Positions 55,404-64,000 of a DNA stretch of 64,000 nucleotides are shown here, piece by piece. The translations under genes were made by a program, and so were the position numbers. Position 1 is the first letter of the stretch. Each line of letters starts with the position of its first letter. Under the pieces are notes generated by a model. It was given only the letters and a program-made list of their open reading frames with translations, searched no databases and had not been told where the DNA came from. This stretch comes from Synechococcus sp. CCY 9618 (GTDB lineage: Bacteria; Cyanobacteriota; Cyanobacteriia; PCC-6307; Cyanobiaceae). Where the stretch lies: positions 39,194 to 103,193 of the forward strand of contig NZ_JAFKRG010000014.1 of NCBI RefSeq assembly GCF_019038415.1. The letters are read 5' to 3'.

Positions 55404-56194
55404 TCGGCGCCATCGGCGCCCTGCGGCGCCGCCAGGTCTCTGCCGCCGCGCCCGGTCCGCCCTGGCGGCTGCGCGGTGTGCCGGTCTGCGCCAGCACCGA
55501 GATCCTTCTCGACCGCTGGCTGGCCGATGCCCCCGATCTGGCCGGAGACCGGGCCCTGCCGTCCCCGCTGGCCGTGATCGCCCGGCGGCAGCGCCACGGG
55601 CACGGCCAGCGGGGACGGCCCTGGAGCTCCCCCCCCGGCGGGGTCTGGCTGAGTGCGGCGCTGCCCTGGCCCGCCCAGGCGGGCCAGGCGGCATCCCTGG
55701 CTCTGGCGGTGGCCGTCGGGCTCTGCCTGCGGCTGGAGCACCGGGGACTGCCGGTACGGATCAAATGGCCCAATGATCTGGTGCTGCCTGTCGAGGCTGG
55801 CGGCGAGGGCCGCGTCCTCAAGCTGGCCGGCCTGCTGCCGCGGCTGCGGCTGAGGGGCGGCGCCTGCCGCTGGGCCCGGATCGGGGTGGGACTGAACGTG
55901 GCCAACCCGGTGCCTCCCGGTGCCGTGGCCCTGGCGACCCTGCTGGGCCGCGGCCGGGCCGAGCCGCTGCACTGGTGCGGGGAGGTGCTGGCCTCCCTGG
56001 ACTGGGCCATGGCCTGGGCCGGGAGCAGGGAGGCGGTGCGGGGCCAGGCGGAGCGGCGCCTGCTGCTGCCGGCCGGCCCGATCCGGCTGGAGGGAGAGGA
56101 GTGGCAGCCGGCCGGGCTCACGGCCGATGGCGGCCTGAGGCTGGTCCATGGCACCCGTGATCGGGTGCTGCAGCGCGAATTCGGCGCCGGCTGA
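55400..56194 (+). CDS. birA: biotin--[acetyl-CoA-carboxylase] ligase
   Basis: 264 residues beginning with TTG that overlaps the previous stop. The BPL core has RQRHGHGQRGRPWSSPPGGV (the GRGRxGR biotinyl-AMP loop), then IKWPNDLVL with the catalytic Lys, and VGLNVANPVPPGAVAL. There is no N-terminal HTH, so it is the short, non-repressor form. It attaches biotin to the BCCP subunit of acetyl-CoA carboxylase. Confidence 0.92.
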   Translation: MIGAIGALRRRQVSAAAPGPPWRLRGVPVCASTEILLDRWLADAPDLAGDRALPSPLAVIARRQRHGHGQRGRPWSSPPGGVWLSAALPWPAQAGQAASLALAVAVGLCLRLEHRGLPVRIKWPNDLVLPVEAGGEGRVLKLAGLLPRLRLRGGACRWARIGVGLNVANPVPPGAVALATLLGRGRAEPLHWCGEVLASLDWAMAWAGSREAVRGQAERRLLLPAGPIRLEGEEWQPAGLTADGGLRLVHGTRDRVLQREFGAG

Positions 56195-56232
56195 GCAACC
56201 CCCGTACACTGACCACCGGCCCTTTCCCTGCC

Positions 56233-57474
56233 ATGGCCCCCAAGCCTTTTCCCGTCCTGTCGGCTCTGACCGCCGGCACTGCGGCCTCCTGGCTGGCCAT
56301 GCCCCTGGTGCTGGCCCAGGCGGTTCCCGGTGCCGAGGAACGTTCCGAGCCCCCACCGGCGCCGATGCCCCAGCCGAAGGTGCGGATCGCTGCGCCCATC
56401 GTCCGCCCCGCCCCCCAGGCACCGGTCCGGCCGCTCGTTCCACCCCCTCCGGTGACCGGTGAGGCTCCCGCCGCCACCCTCCAACCCGGGCCCGCCGAGC
56501 GCCGTCCCGAGCCGGTCCGCCGCTTCGACGCTTCCCTCGATGCCCTGGTGCGGGAGGGGGTGGTCACCCCCGGGGAGCGGGTGCGGGTGCGCGGTTCGCT
56601 CCTCTCTCCCCAGGATGCGGCCAACCGGAGCAGGGCCTGCCGGGCCGGAGCCCTCTCGGCCCAGGAATGCCGGACGGGCGTCATCGTCATCGGCCGCGGC
56701 CGTCAGGATGGTCTCAGTGGCGGTCTGGATGGCGGCGATCTGGCGGCCGGGGGCCGGGGGATCGGTTTTGCCGGGTTCGGCATCGATGCCGCCCCCCTGC
56801 CGCCGATCACGGTGCCCGTCACCGCCCTGCTCACCGGCGCCGGCGGCAGCTTCCGCCTCACCGACGTCTTCCGGGTCACCCCCCGGCCCTCGCCGATCGG
56901 CGGCAACGGCAACCAGCGGTTGCTCTTCCCCCTGATCGGCTCAGCGGTCACCAGCAGCCCCTTCGGCTGGCGTCTGCATCCGCTGCTGGGGAGCTGGCTG
57001 ATGCATGCCGGCCGCGACCTGGCGGCCCCCGAGGGCACGCCGGTGGTGGCGGCCCTCTCCGGACGGGTGGTCAGCAGCGGCCTGGCGGGTGGCTACGGCC
57101 TGGCGGTGGAGCTGGAGCATGAGAGCCCCCGCCGCCGCACCCTCTACGGCCACCTCTCCGAGCTCTACGTGAAGGAGGGAGAGAGCGTCCGCCAGGGGGA
57201 AGTGATCGGCCGGGTCGGCAGCACGGGCCTGAGCACCGGCCCCCACCTGCATTTCGAGCTGCGCCTGCCCCAGGACGGGGGCTGGGTGGCCACCGACCCC
57301 GGGGATCTGGATCCCGGCGGCAGCCTTCTCGCCGGTCTCGACGGAGCCGACGGCTCCGGTTCCACCGATGCGGTCGCCCTGCTGATGGGTCAGCTGATCG
57401 CCACCCTCGAACGGCCCCGCTCCCCCCTGCCCCTGCCTGGAGAACGGCTCAGCTCCCCCGCCCTCAGTCGCTGA
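56233..57474 (+). CDS. M23-family metallopeptidase (LytM-type), secreted
   Basis: 413 residues. A signal peptide ([20 protein letters not shown]) is followed by a Pro-rich linker and, at the C terminus, an M23 domain with [18 protein letters not shown] (HxxxD), [19 protein letters not shown] and [11 protein letters not shown] (HxH). All zinc ligands seem present, so it may be an active endopeptidase. It could cut peptide bridges of peptidoglycan or activate amidases. Its 3' end overlaps the next minus-strand gene by 11 bases. Confidence 0.91.
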   Translation: MAPKPFPVLSALTAGTAASWLAMPLVLAQAVPGAEERSEPPPAPMPQPKVRIAAPIVRPAPQAPVRPLVPPPPVTGEAPAATLQPGPAERRPEPVRRFDASLDALVREGVVTPGERVRVRGSLLSPQDAANRSRACRAGALSAQECRTGVIVIGRGRQDGLSGGLDGGDLAAGGRGIGFAGFGIDAAPLPPITVPVTALLTGAGGSFRLTDVFRVTPRPSPIGGNGNQRLLFPLIGSAVTSSPFGWRLHPLLGSWLMHAGRDLAAPEGTPVVAALSGRVVSSGLAGGYGLAVELEHESPRRRTLYGHLSELYVKEGESVRQGEVIGRVGSTGLSTGPHLHFELRLPQDGGWVATDPGDLDPGGSLLAGLDGADGSGSTDAVALLMGQLIATLERPRSPLPLPGERLSSPALSR

Positions 57475-58162
57475 TGCGGCCGTCGCGGAAGTGCACCACC
57501 CGATCGGCCCGGGCACCCACATCACTTTCGTGGGTGACGAGCAGGATGGTGATGCCCTGGGCGTTGAGATCGCCGAACAGGGCCAGCACCTCCCCGGTGG
57601 TGTGGGAGTCGAGGGCCCCGGTGGGCTCGTCCGCCAGCAGCATGGCGGGCTCGTTGATGATCGCCCGGGCCAGCGCCACCCGCTGCTGCTGGCCGCCGGA
57701 GAGCTGGTTGGGCTTGTTGTCGACCCGGTTGGCGAGGCCCACCCGATCCAGGGCCGCCAGGGCCCGCCGCCGCCGCTCCTCCGGGGGCACACGGGCATAG
57801 ATCATCGGCAGCATCACGTTGTCGATGGCGCTGAGCTGGGGCAGCAGATGGAACTGCTGGAAGACGAAACCCAGCTGCTGGTTGCGCAGATCGGCCAGTT
57901 CGTCGTCATCGAGGCTGTCCACCTCGGTGCCGTTGAGCCGGTAGCGGCCCGCGCTGGGACGGTCGAGGCAGCCGAGGATGTTCATCGCCGTGCTCTTGCC
58001 CGAGCCACTGGCCCCCATCACGGCCAGATAGTCGCCCTGCTGGACCGTCAGGGAGAGGTCGTCGAGGGCCCTGACCTCCGTGTCGCCGCTGCCGTAGATC
58101 TTGGAGACATGAAGCAGTTCGGCGACGGGTGGGGCCGCAGAAGCCGGTGAGGAGAGATCCAT
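57464..58162 (-). CDS. ABC transporter ATP-binding protein (LolD/MacB type)
   Basis: 232 residues. Walker [32 protein letters not shown], signature [15 protein letters not shown], Walker [12 protein letters not shown] and switch His VTHESDV are intact. It belongs to the exporter class but no permease is encoded beside it here, unlike the MacAB-like unit at 19.3-22.7 kb; its partner must lie elsewhere. It starts 18 bases after the ndhB stop on the same strand, so it is probably cotranscribed with ndhB. Confidence 0.91.
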   Translation of the reverse strand: MDLSSPASAAPPVAELLHVSKIYGSGDTEVRALDDLSLTVQQGDYLAVMGASGSGKSTAMNILGCLDRPSAGRYRLNGTEVDSLDDDELADLRNQQLGFVFQQFHLLPQLSAIDNVMLPMIYARVPPEERRRRALAALDRVGLANRVDNKPNQLSGGQQQRVALARAIINEPAMLLADEPTGALDSHTTGEVLALFGDLNAQGITILLVTHESDVGARADRVVHFRDGRISD

Positions 58163-58180
58163 GGGGTCCAGGCCGGGTAC

Positions 58181-59776
58181 TCAGCCCAGGGGCGCGACGG
58201 TCACTGAGGCGATGGCCTGCTGGAGGATCGGAGTGCCGGCCACGGTGGAACTGGCCCAGTCGAACAGGGGGCTGGAGAGGACGCCACCGACGGCCGTGAC
58301 CACCACGCAACCCACCAGGGCGGCCCGCAGGGGCTGCATGCCGGCGAGATTCCAGGTGATGGCGGGATAGGCCTTGACCACGTCGGAGGCATCCTGGGGT
58401 TCCTTCACCACCATCATCTTGATCACCGAGATGTAGTAGTAGATCGACACCACCGAGGTGACCAGGCCCACCACCACCAGCAGGTACTGGTGGTCGGCCC
58501 AGCCGGCGAAGAAGAGATAGATCTTGGCGAAGAAGCCCAGCATCGGCGGGATGCCGCCGAGGGAGAGCAGGCAGAGGCTCAGCCCCAGGGTGATCAGGGG
58601 ATCCTTCTGGTAAAGGCCCGCGTAGTCGGCGATGCGGTCACTGCCCGTGCGCAGGGAGAAGAGAATGATGCAGGCGAAGGCGCCCAGGTTCATGAACAGG
58701 TAGGCCGCCATGTAGAGCACCATGGCCGAGAAGCCGTCCGCGGTGCCGCATACCAGGCCGATCATCACGAAGCCCGCCTGGCCGATGGAGCTGTAGGCCA
58801 GCATCCGCTTCATGGAGGTCTGGGCCAGGGCCACCACGTTGCCCAGCACCATGCTCAGCACCGCCAGCACGGTGAACAGGAACTTCCACTGGGCATCGAA
58901 GCTGTCGAAGCAGCCCACCAGCAGCCGCACCGCCAGGGCGAAACCTGCCGCTTTGGAACCCACCGAGAGGAAGGCCACCACGGGGGTGGGGGAACCCTCA
59001 TAAACGTCGGGAGTCCACTGGTGAAAGGGGACCGCAGCGATCTTGAAGGCGACGGTGGCCAGCACGAACACCAGGGCGAGGGCGGTGATCGGGGAGGCGC
59101 TGGTCTGCAGGGCCAGACCGATCGTGGCCAGGTCGGTGGCACCGCCGCTGAGGCCGTACAAGAGGGAGGCGCCGTAGAGGAACACCGCCGCGGCGGCCGA
59201 TCCCACCAGCAGGTACTTGAGGGCCGCCTCCGCACTGCGGGCATCCCGCTTCATGTACCCCGCCAGCAGGTAGCTGGCCACCGAAAGGGTTTCCAGCGAG
59301 ATGAAGATGCTGACCAGGTCGGTGGATCCGCACAGGAACATGGCCCCGAGCGTGGCCGACAGCAGGATCGCGGCGTATTCGCCCATCGGCGTGCCGCTGC
59401 GCTCCACGTAGCGCCAGCTGAGCAGCAGGGAGATCAGGGTGGAGGCGGCCACCACGGCCCGGAAGGCGATGGCCAGGTTGTCGGCGAGGAAGGAACCCAG
59501 GAAGGAGGGCTCCAGGGGGCTGTTCCACTGCAGGGCCAGCAGGACCAGGGAGGCCCCCAGACCGCCGTAGCAGATGGGCGGCACCCAGCGGCTGGCGGCG
59601 TTCTCACCGGCCAGGTCGACCAGCAGGCAGACAATCAGGGTGAGCAGCACCGCTGCCTCCGGGGCGATCGCTCCGGCGTTCAGCTGCAGTGCCAGCCCCC
59701 CGGTGCCCAGCCCTGCCGTGATGGCTTCCGCCGCCGAGGCGGCTGTGGTGGCGGCTGCCAGAACCAGGTCGGCCAC
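58181..59776 (-). CDS. ndhB: NDH-1 subunit 2 (NdhB)
   Basis: 531 residues with about 14 membrane helices. [60 protein letters not shown] and [20 protein letters not shown] are the NdhB signature. It is an antiporter-like membrane subunit of cyanobacterial NDH-1, needed for respiration, cyclic electron flow and CO2 uptake. The GTG at 59776 ([20 protein letters not shown]) is chosen; the frame is open upstream without conserved sequence. Divergent from topA, separated by 121 bases. Confidence 0.96.
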   Translation of the reverse strand: MADLVLAAATTAASAAEAITAGLGTGGLALQLNAGAIAPEAAVLLTLIVCLLVDLAGENAASRWVPPICYGGLGASLVLLALQWNSPLEPSFLGSFLADNLAIAFRAVVAASTLISLLLSWRYVERSGTPMGEYAAILLSATLGAMFLCGSTDLVSIFISLETLSVASYLLAGYMKRDARSAEAALKYLLVGSAAAAVFLYGASLLYGLSGGATDLATIGLALQTSASPITALALVFVLATVAFKIAAVPFHQWTPDVYEGSPTPVVAFLSVGSKAAGFALAVRLLVGCFDSFDAQWKFLFTVLAVLSMVLGNVVALAQTSMKRMLAYSSIGQAGFVMIGLVCGTADGFSAMVLYMAAYLFMNLGAFACIILFSLRTGSDRIADYAGLYQKDPLITLGLSLCLLSLGGIPPMLGFFAKIYLFFAGWADHQYLLVVVGLVTSVVSIYYYISVIKMMVVKEPQDASDVVKAYPAITWNLAGMQPLRAALVGCVVVTAVGGVLSSPLFDWASSTVAGTPILQQAIASVTVAPLG

Positions 59777-59897
59777 AGGGATCGGGGAGGCGTTCGATGT
59801 GGCGGACTGTAGCGGCCATCTGGGGGGCCGGTCTGGTGCACGGATACCCGGAGGGTCACCTGATGCGATAAAGAAGGAACCGGTATCGCGCCTTCCC

Positions 59898-62657
59898 GTG
59901 GCCCACACCCTGGTCATCGTCGAGAGCCCCACCAAGGCTCGAACCATCCGGGCCTTCCTGCCCGAGACCTTCCGGGTGGAGGCGTCGATGGGGCACGTGC
60001 GTGACCTGCCCAACAACGCCAGCGAGATTCCGGCGGCCCACAAGGGAGAGAAGTGGGCCAACCTCGGTGTCAACACCGCCAATGGCTTCGAGCCCCTCTA
60101 CGTGGTGCCGAAGGACAAGAAAAAGGTGGTGAAGGAGCTCAAGGACGCCCTCAAGGACGCCGACCAGCTGCTGCTGGCCACGGACGAGGATCGCGAAGGG
60201 GAGAGCATCAGCTGGCACCTGCTCCAGCTCCTAGGTCCCAAGGTGCCGGTGAAGCGCATGGTGTTCCACGAGATCACCAAGGAGGCGATCGGTCGCGCCC
60301 TCGACCAGACCCGGGACCTCGACATGGAGCTGGTGCACGCCCAGGAGACCCGCCGGATCCTCGACCGCCTGGTGGGCTACACCCTCTCCCCCCTGCTCTG
60401 GAAGAAGGTGGCCTGGGGCCTGTCCGCCGGCCGGGTGCAGTCGGTGGCGGTGCGGCTGCTGGTGCAGCGCGAACGGGCCCGGCGGGCCTTCCGCAGTGGC
60501 AGCTACTGGGATCTCAAGGCCCGGCTGGAGCAGGGGGCCGCCCCTTTTGAGGCCAGGCTCACCCACGTGGGTGCCGAGCGCATCGCCGGCGGTTCCGACT
60601 TCGACGAGACCACCGGCGGTCTCAAGGTCGGCAGCAAGGTGAAGCTGCTCAGCGAGGTCGAGGCCGCTGCCCTCCAGGCCGCGGTGGAGAGCGCCCCCTG
60701 GCGGGTGGCGGCGGTGGAGGAGAAGCCCACGGTGCGCAAGCCCGTGCCGCCCTTCACCACCAGCACCCTCCAGCAGGAGTCGAACCGCAAGCTGCGGCTC
60801 TCGGCCCGCGACACCATGCGCACGGCCCAGGCCCTGTACGAGCGCGGCTTCATCACCTACATGCGCACCGACTCGGTGCACCTCTCCGACCAGGCCCTCA
60901 CGGCGGCCCGCAACTGCGTCGCCGAGCGCTATGGCAAGGAGTTCCTCAGCCCGTCGCCGCGCCAGTTCAGCACCAAGGCCCGCAACGCCCAGGAGGCCCA
61001 CGAGGCCATCCGGCCCGCCGGCGAGAGCTTCCGCACACCGAAGGACACGGGCCTGGACGGCCGCGACCTGGCCCTCTACGAACTGATCTGGAAGCGCACT
61101 GTCGCGAGCCAGATGGCCGATGCCCGGCTCACCCTGCTGGCGGTCGACCTGGAGGCCGCCGGCGCCACCTTCCGCGCCAGCGGCAAGCGCATCGACTTCG
61201 CCGGCTTCTTCCGGGCCTACGTGGAGGGCAGCGACGATCCCGACGCGGCCCTGGAGGGCCAGGAGGTGCTGCTGCCCTCCCTCGCCGTGGGGGATGCTCC
61301 CTCCTGCCGGGGAGTGGAGGCCCTCGGTCACCAGACCCAGCCCCCGTCCCGCTACAGCGAGGCGGCCCTGGTCAAGACCCTGGAGAAGGAGGGCATCGGC
61401 CGACCGTCCACCTACGCCAGCATCATCGGCACCATCGTGGACCGGGGCTACGCCACCCTCCAGAACAACTCCCTCACCCCCAGCTTCACGGCCTTCGCCG
61501 TGACGGCCCTGCTGGAGGAGCACTTCCCCGACCTGGTGGACACGGCCTTCACCTCGAGGATGGAGCACACCCTCGACGAGATCTCCACCGGCAAGGTGTC
61601 GTGGCTGCCCTACCTGGAGGGCTTCTACAAGGGCGAGAAGGGGCTGGAGACCCAGGTGCAGCAGCGGGAGGGCGACATCGATCCGGGCGTGTCCCGCACG
61701 GTGGCCCTGGAGGGCCTGCCCTGCGTGGTGCGGATCGGCCGCTTCGGTGCCTACCTGGAGACCAGGCGGGTGGCTGAGGACGGCAGCGAGGAGCTGCTCA
61801 AGGCCACCCTGCCCCAGGAGATCACCCCCGCTGATCTGGATGCCGACAAGGCCGAGCTGCTGCTGCGCCAGAAGGCGGAGGGCCCCGAGTCCCTCGGTGA
61901 GGACCCCGAGACCGGTGAGCAGGTGTATCTGCTGTTCGGCCAGTACGGCCCCTACGTGCAGCGGGGCCAGGTGAGCGAGGAGGTGCCCAAGCCGAAGCGC
62001 GCCTCCCTGCCCAAGGGCGTCAAGCCTGAGGACCTCAGCCTGGAGGATGCCCTGGGCCTGTTGCGTCTCCCCCGCCACCTGGGCGAGCATCCGGACGGCG
62101 GCAAGGTGCAGGCGGGCCTGGGCCGCTTCGGCCCCTACGTGGTGCACGATAAGGGCAAGGGGGAGAAGGACTACCGCTCCCTGAAGGCCGAGGACGACGT
62201 GCTGGCCGTGGGGCTGAGCCGGGCCCTGGAGCTGCTGGCCATGCCCAAGAAGGGCCGCGGCGGACGCACGGCCCTGAAGGATCTCGGCGCCCCCGAAGGA
62301 TCCGAGGAGTCCATCCAGCTGTTCGATGGCCCCTACGGGCTGTATGTGAAGCAGGGCAAGGTCAACGCTTCCCTGCCGGAAGGCACCACCGCCGACACCC
62401 TCACCCTGGAGCAGGCGGTGGAACTGCTGGCCGCCAAGGCCGCCAGCGGCAAGGGGGCCGCCAAGACCCGCGGTCGCACCGCCTCCTCCAAGACAGCTGC
62501 CTCCAAGACGGCTGCCTCCAAGACAGCCTCCTCCAAGGCAGGAACGGCCAGGGCCGGAACCACCAAGGCGGCGGCCGCCAAGAAGCCTCCGGCCACAACC
62601 AAGACCGGCCGCCTGCGGGCCAGCGCGGTGCGGGTGATCAAGCCCGCCGGCAGCTGA
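59898..62657 (+). CDS. topA: DNA topoisomerase I (type IA)
   Basis: 919 residues from a GTG. The Toprim domain ([20 protein letters not shown], then [20 protein letters not shown] with DxDxE-like acids), the active-site Tyr in [36 protein letters not shown], and several C-terminal beta-ribbon repeats ([18 protein letters not shown] and [19 protein letters not shown]) are present; typical zinc fingers are missing, as is usual in cyanobacteria. The last 60 residues are a Lys/Ala/Ser tail of near-repeats that probably binds DNA. It relaxes negative supercoils. The next gene overlaps its last base. Confidence 0.95.
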   Translation: MAHTLVIVESPTKARTIRAFLPETFRVEASMGHVRDLPNNASEIPAAHKGEKWANLGVNTANGFEPLYVVPKDKKKVVKELKDALKDADQLLLATDEDREGESISWHLLQLLGPKVPVKRMVFHEITKEAIGRALDQTRDLDMELVHAQETRRILDRLVGYTLSPLLWKKVAWGLSAGRVQSVAVRLLVQRERARRAFRSGSYWDLKARLEQGAAPFEARLTHVGAERIAGGSDFDETTGGLKVGSKVKLLSEVEAAALQAAVESAPWRVAAVEEKPTVRKPVPPFTTSTLQQESNRKLRLSARDTMRTAQALYERGFITYMRTDSVHLSDQALTAARNCVAERYGKEFLSPSPRQFSTKARNAQEAHEAIRPAGESFRTPKDTGLDGRDLALYELIWKRTVASQMADARLTLLAVDLEAAGATFRASGKRIDFAGFFRAYVEGSDDPDAALEGQEVLLPSLAVGDAPSCRGVEALGHQTQPPSRYSEAALVKTLEKEGIGRPSTYASIIGTIVDRGYATLQNNSLTPSFTAFAVTALLEEHFPDLVDTAFTSRMEHTLDEISTGKVSWLPYLEGFYKGEKGLETQVQQREGDIDPGVSRTVALEGLPCVVRIGRFGAYLETRRVAEDGSEELLKATLPQEITPADLDADKAELLLRQKAEGPESLGEDPETGEQVYLLFGQYGPYVQRGQVSEEVPKPKRASLPKGVKPEDLSLEDALGLLRLPRHLGEHPDGGKVQAGLGRFGPYVVHDKGKGEKDYRSLKAEDDVLAVGLSRALELLAMPKKGRGGRTALKDLGAPEGSEESIQLFDGPYGLYVKQGKVNASLPEGTTADTLTLEQAVELLAAKAASGKGAAKTRGRTASSKTAASKTAASKTASSKAGTARAGTTKAAAAKKPPATTKTGRLRASAVRVIKPAGS
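62481..62540. repeat. four tandem 15-base units inside topA
   Basis: GCCTCCTCCAAGACA (62481-62495), GCTGCCTCCAAGACG, GCTGCCTCCAAGACA and GCCTCCTCCAAGGCA (62526-62540) encode successive A-A/S-S-K-T/A repeats in the Lys-rich tail. The unit length of 15 keeps the frame, so copy number can vary without frameshift. Confidence 0.85.
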
Positions 62658-63157
62658 TGGCCCGTCCCCGCCGCTCCCTTCTTCTGGCGGGGACCCTGAC
62701 GCTGCCGCTGCTGCTCAGTGGCTGCGGCGGCACCCCTTTCGGTGACGCCCTGTCCCGCAGTTTCTCGCGCGCCCCCGCCTCCCCCGCACCGACCACCCCA
62801 CCCGCGACCCCCGCCGCCCCGTCGCCGACCCCGGCAACCCCGACAACCCCAGCCCGGCCGCCGGTCACCGCGACCCCCGTGGCCCCTGCCACCCCTGCCG
62901 GCGAACCTGCCCCTGCACCCAGGCCGGCGGCCGCCGCCAGACCAGCCCCCTACCGCGTCACCATCCGGCTGCCTGAGGCGGATCCCTCCGCCCCCGCCGA
63001 AGTGCTCACCCGTGCCCTGCGGGCGGCGGGGGTGCCCTTCGAGGTGGAGACCATCGAGCGGATGCCCGCCACCGGCGCCCCAGCCGGCGAGCCCCCGGCC
63101 GCTGGTGCCGGCACCCCCGCTCCCCCCACCTCGCGTCCGGCGCCGGCGCCGCGCTGA
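62657..63157 (+). CDS. lipoprotein with Pro/Ala/Thr-rich linker
   Basis: 166 residues. The signal [20 protein letters not shown] ends in the lipobox LLSGC, so the protein is probably lipid-anchored. A long Pro/Thr/Ala linker follows, then a small folded part (APYRVTIRLPEADPSAPAEV and TRALRAAGVPFEVETIERM) that resembles a compact alpha-beta domain. No family recognised. It overlaps the topA stop by one base and is followed by the DUF2232 gene with a four-base gap. Confidence 0.75.
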   Translation: MARPRRSLLLAGTLTLPLLLSGCGGTPFGDALSRSFSRAPASPAPTTPPATPAAPSPTPATPTTPARPPVTATPVAPATPAGEPAPAPRPAAAARPAPYRVTIRLPEADPSAPAEVLTRALRAAGVPFEVETIERMPATGAPAGEPPAAGAGTPAPPTSRPAPAPR

Positions 63158-63161
63158 GCCG

Positions 63162-63818
63162 ATGACCCCTCCCCCCTCCAGGCAGCTGAGCCATCGCCAG
63201 GCACGCCAGCTGATGGACACCGCCTACCTGGCCGCCGCCACCGCCCTGCTCTGGGTGGCCCTGTACTACCTGCCTGTCGGCAGCCCCCTGTTCCGGCTCG
63301 CCCTGCCCCTGCCTCTGGCCCTGCTGCAGTTGCGCCATGGCTGGCGCTGCGCCCTGGAGGGGCTGGTGGTGACGGCCCTGCTGCTGACGGCCCTGATGGG
63401 GCCGATCCGCGGTCCCCTGGTGCTGTTCCCCTACGGCCTGCTGGCCCTCTGGCTGGGCTGGAGCTGGCGCCGCCGCTGCAGCTGGTGGCTCTCCCTGGGG
63501 GTGGGGGGTCTGATCGGCACCGCCGGTTTCCTGGTGCGGGTGGCGGTGCTCTCGGTGCTGGTGGGGGAGAACCTCTGGGTGGTGATCACCACCGCTGCCG
63601 CCAATCTGCTGGATCGCTTCGCCGGCTGGCTCGGCCTGGTCGGCGGCTTCGACCTCGCCCAGGTGCAGATCGCTGCCCTGGGGCTGCTGCTGCTCCAGAA
63701 CCTGATCGTGGTGCTGGCTCTGCATGCGGTGGCCTACTGGATCTTCCCGCGGCTGGACCTGCCGATCAGCGAGCCACCTCCAGCCCTGCGCGCCCTGGTG
63801 GCTCTCGACCCCCTTTGA
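63162..63818 (+). CDS. DUF2232 (YybS-like) membrane protein
   Basis: 218 residues with six hydrophobic segments (AAATALLWVALYYLPVG, GLVVTALLLTALMGPIRG, LVLFPYGLLALWLGWSW, WWLSLGVGGLIGTAGFLVRV, IAALGLLLLQNLIVVLALHA). Similar to YybS/DUF2232 proteins, which have an ECF-like S-component fold, but the transported substrate is not known. The final four bases overlap the start of the CobT-like gene. Confidence 0.83.
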   Translation: MTPPPSRQLSHRQARQLMDTAYLAAATALLWVALYYLPVGSPLFRLALPLPLALLQLRHGWRCALEGLVVTALLLTALMGPIRGPLVLFPYGLLALWLGWSWRRRCSWWLSLGVGGLIGTAGFLVRVAVLSVLVGENLWVVITTAAANLLDRFAGWLGLVGGFDLAQVQIAALGLLLLQNLIVVLALHAVAYWIFPRLDLPISEPPPALRALVALDPL

Positions 63819-64000
63819 GCGAACCGCAGCGGATCGGTGGGTCCGCCGCCGCCGCAGCCCGCTGGTGCGGCTCCTGGCGGCAGCGATGGGCGGACGCCGA
63901 GCTGCTGCTGCTGCTGGCGGCCACGGACACCGCTGAGGTGCCCGGCATCTCCGCCGCCGGCGCCACCCCCGCCTCCCGCCGCCGCACAGCGGCGGCGGAC
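63815..64000 (+). CDS. CobT-like phosphoribosyltransferase (TIGR00303 type), 3' truncated by the window edge
   Basis: 62 residues before the window ends. The start TTG overlaps the previous stop. DAELLLLLAATDTAEVPGIS and AAGATPASRRRTAAAD match the N terminus of the cyanobacterial TIGR00303 family, related to nicotinate-nucleotide:dimethylbenzimidazole phosphoribosyltransferase and involved in cobamide lower-ligand metabolism. The remainder, about 300 residues, lies outside. The position after the DUF2232 membrane protein gene is the same orientation and coupled. Confidence 0.82.
   Translation, partial: MSEPQRIGGSAAAAARWCGSWRQRWADAELLLLLAATDTAEVPGISAAGATPASRRRTAAAD

Overview
The window is a GC-rich, gene-dense piece of chromosome from a picocyanobacterium of the Cyanobium/Synechococcus type. 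Evidence: cytochrome c-550 (psbV), plant-type ferredoxin (petF), NDH-1 subunit ndhB, ferredoxin-thioredoxin reductase variable chain (ftrV), the PSII S4-domain protein, IM30/Vipp1, the plastid-type ribosomal protein PSRP-3/Ycf65, cyanobacterial rpoZ, and several DUFs typical of cyanobacteria (DUF1818, DUF2811). Species is inferred only from gene content and base composition. I see no insertion sequence, prophage or CRISPR array.

Layout. 1-9.2 kb: YebC (partial), NagB, a SpoIID-like wall protein, RNase Z, PsbV, PetF, a coupled serA-prmA pair and the PSII S4 protein. 9.5 kb: tRNA-Val(GAC). 9.7-19.2 kb: murD, EVE protein, rpoZ, a divergent Hsp70 with a membrane partner, ftrV, pyrR, gpmI, secG, msrB. 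19.3-22.7 kb: a three-gene MacAB-like exporter. 23-25.3 kb: groES-groEL with a CIRCE operator, divergent from atpD-atpC (25.3-27.2 kb).

28.3-35.8 kb is the most unusual part. An FHA-domain class A penicillin-binding protein faces a tightly overlapping six-gene operon: small membrane protein, membrane FHA protein, kinase-fold protein with zinc ribbon, TerY-like vWA protein, membrane-anchored PP2C phosphatase, transaldolase-like protein. The kinase/vWA/PP2C trio resembles the TerY-P triad described beside tellurite-resistance genes, but no ter genes are visible here. I infer a phospho-signalling module that may act on peptidoglycan synthesis.

35.8-44.4 kb: PSRP-3, a HAD hydrolase without a canonical start codon, aminopeptidase P, then a coupled CNNM transporter - GTPase - NadD - NadE operon and alanine dehydrogenase. 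44.4-52.1 kb is an accessory stretch: methyltransferase, membrane and secreted proteins of unknown role, a TetR regulator with two operator-like palindromes facing a twice-deleted glutathione S-transferase remnant and a flavin-binding protein, a four-gene cluster ending in an SDR that looks like protochlorophyllide reductase, a Met-rich secreted protein, and a WbuC cupin. 52.1-64 kb returns to core genes: a DciA-like protein, Vipp1, thioredoxin, aminotransferase, birA, an M23 peptidase, an ABC ATPase, ndhB, topA, a lipoprotein, a DUF2232 membrane protein and the start of a CobT-like gene.

Many genes overlap their neighbours by 1-14 bases (ATGA, GTGA, TGATG), indicating translational coupling. 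Many start codons lack a clear Shine-Dalgarno sequence, so several chosen starts are uncertain and are marked as such.
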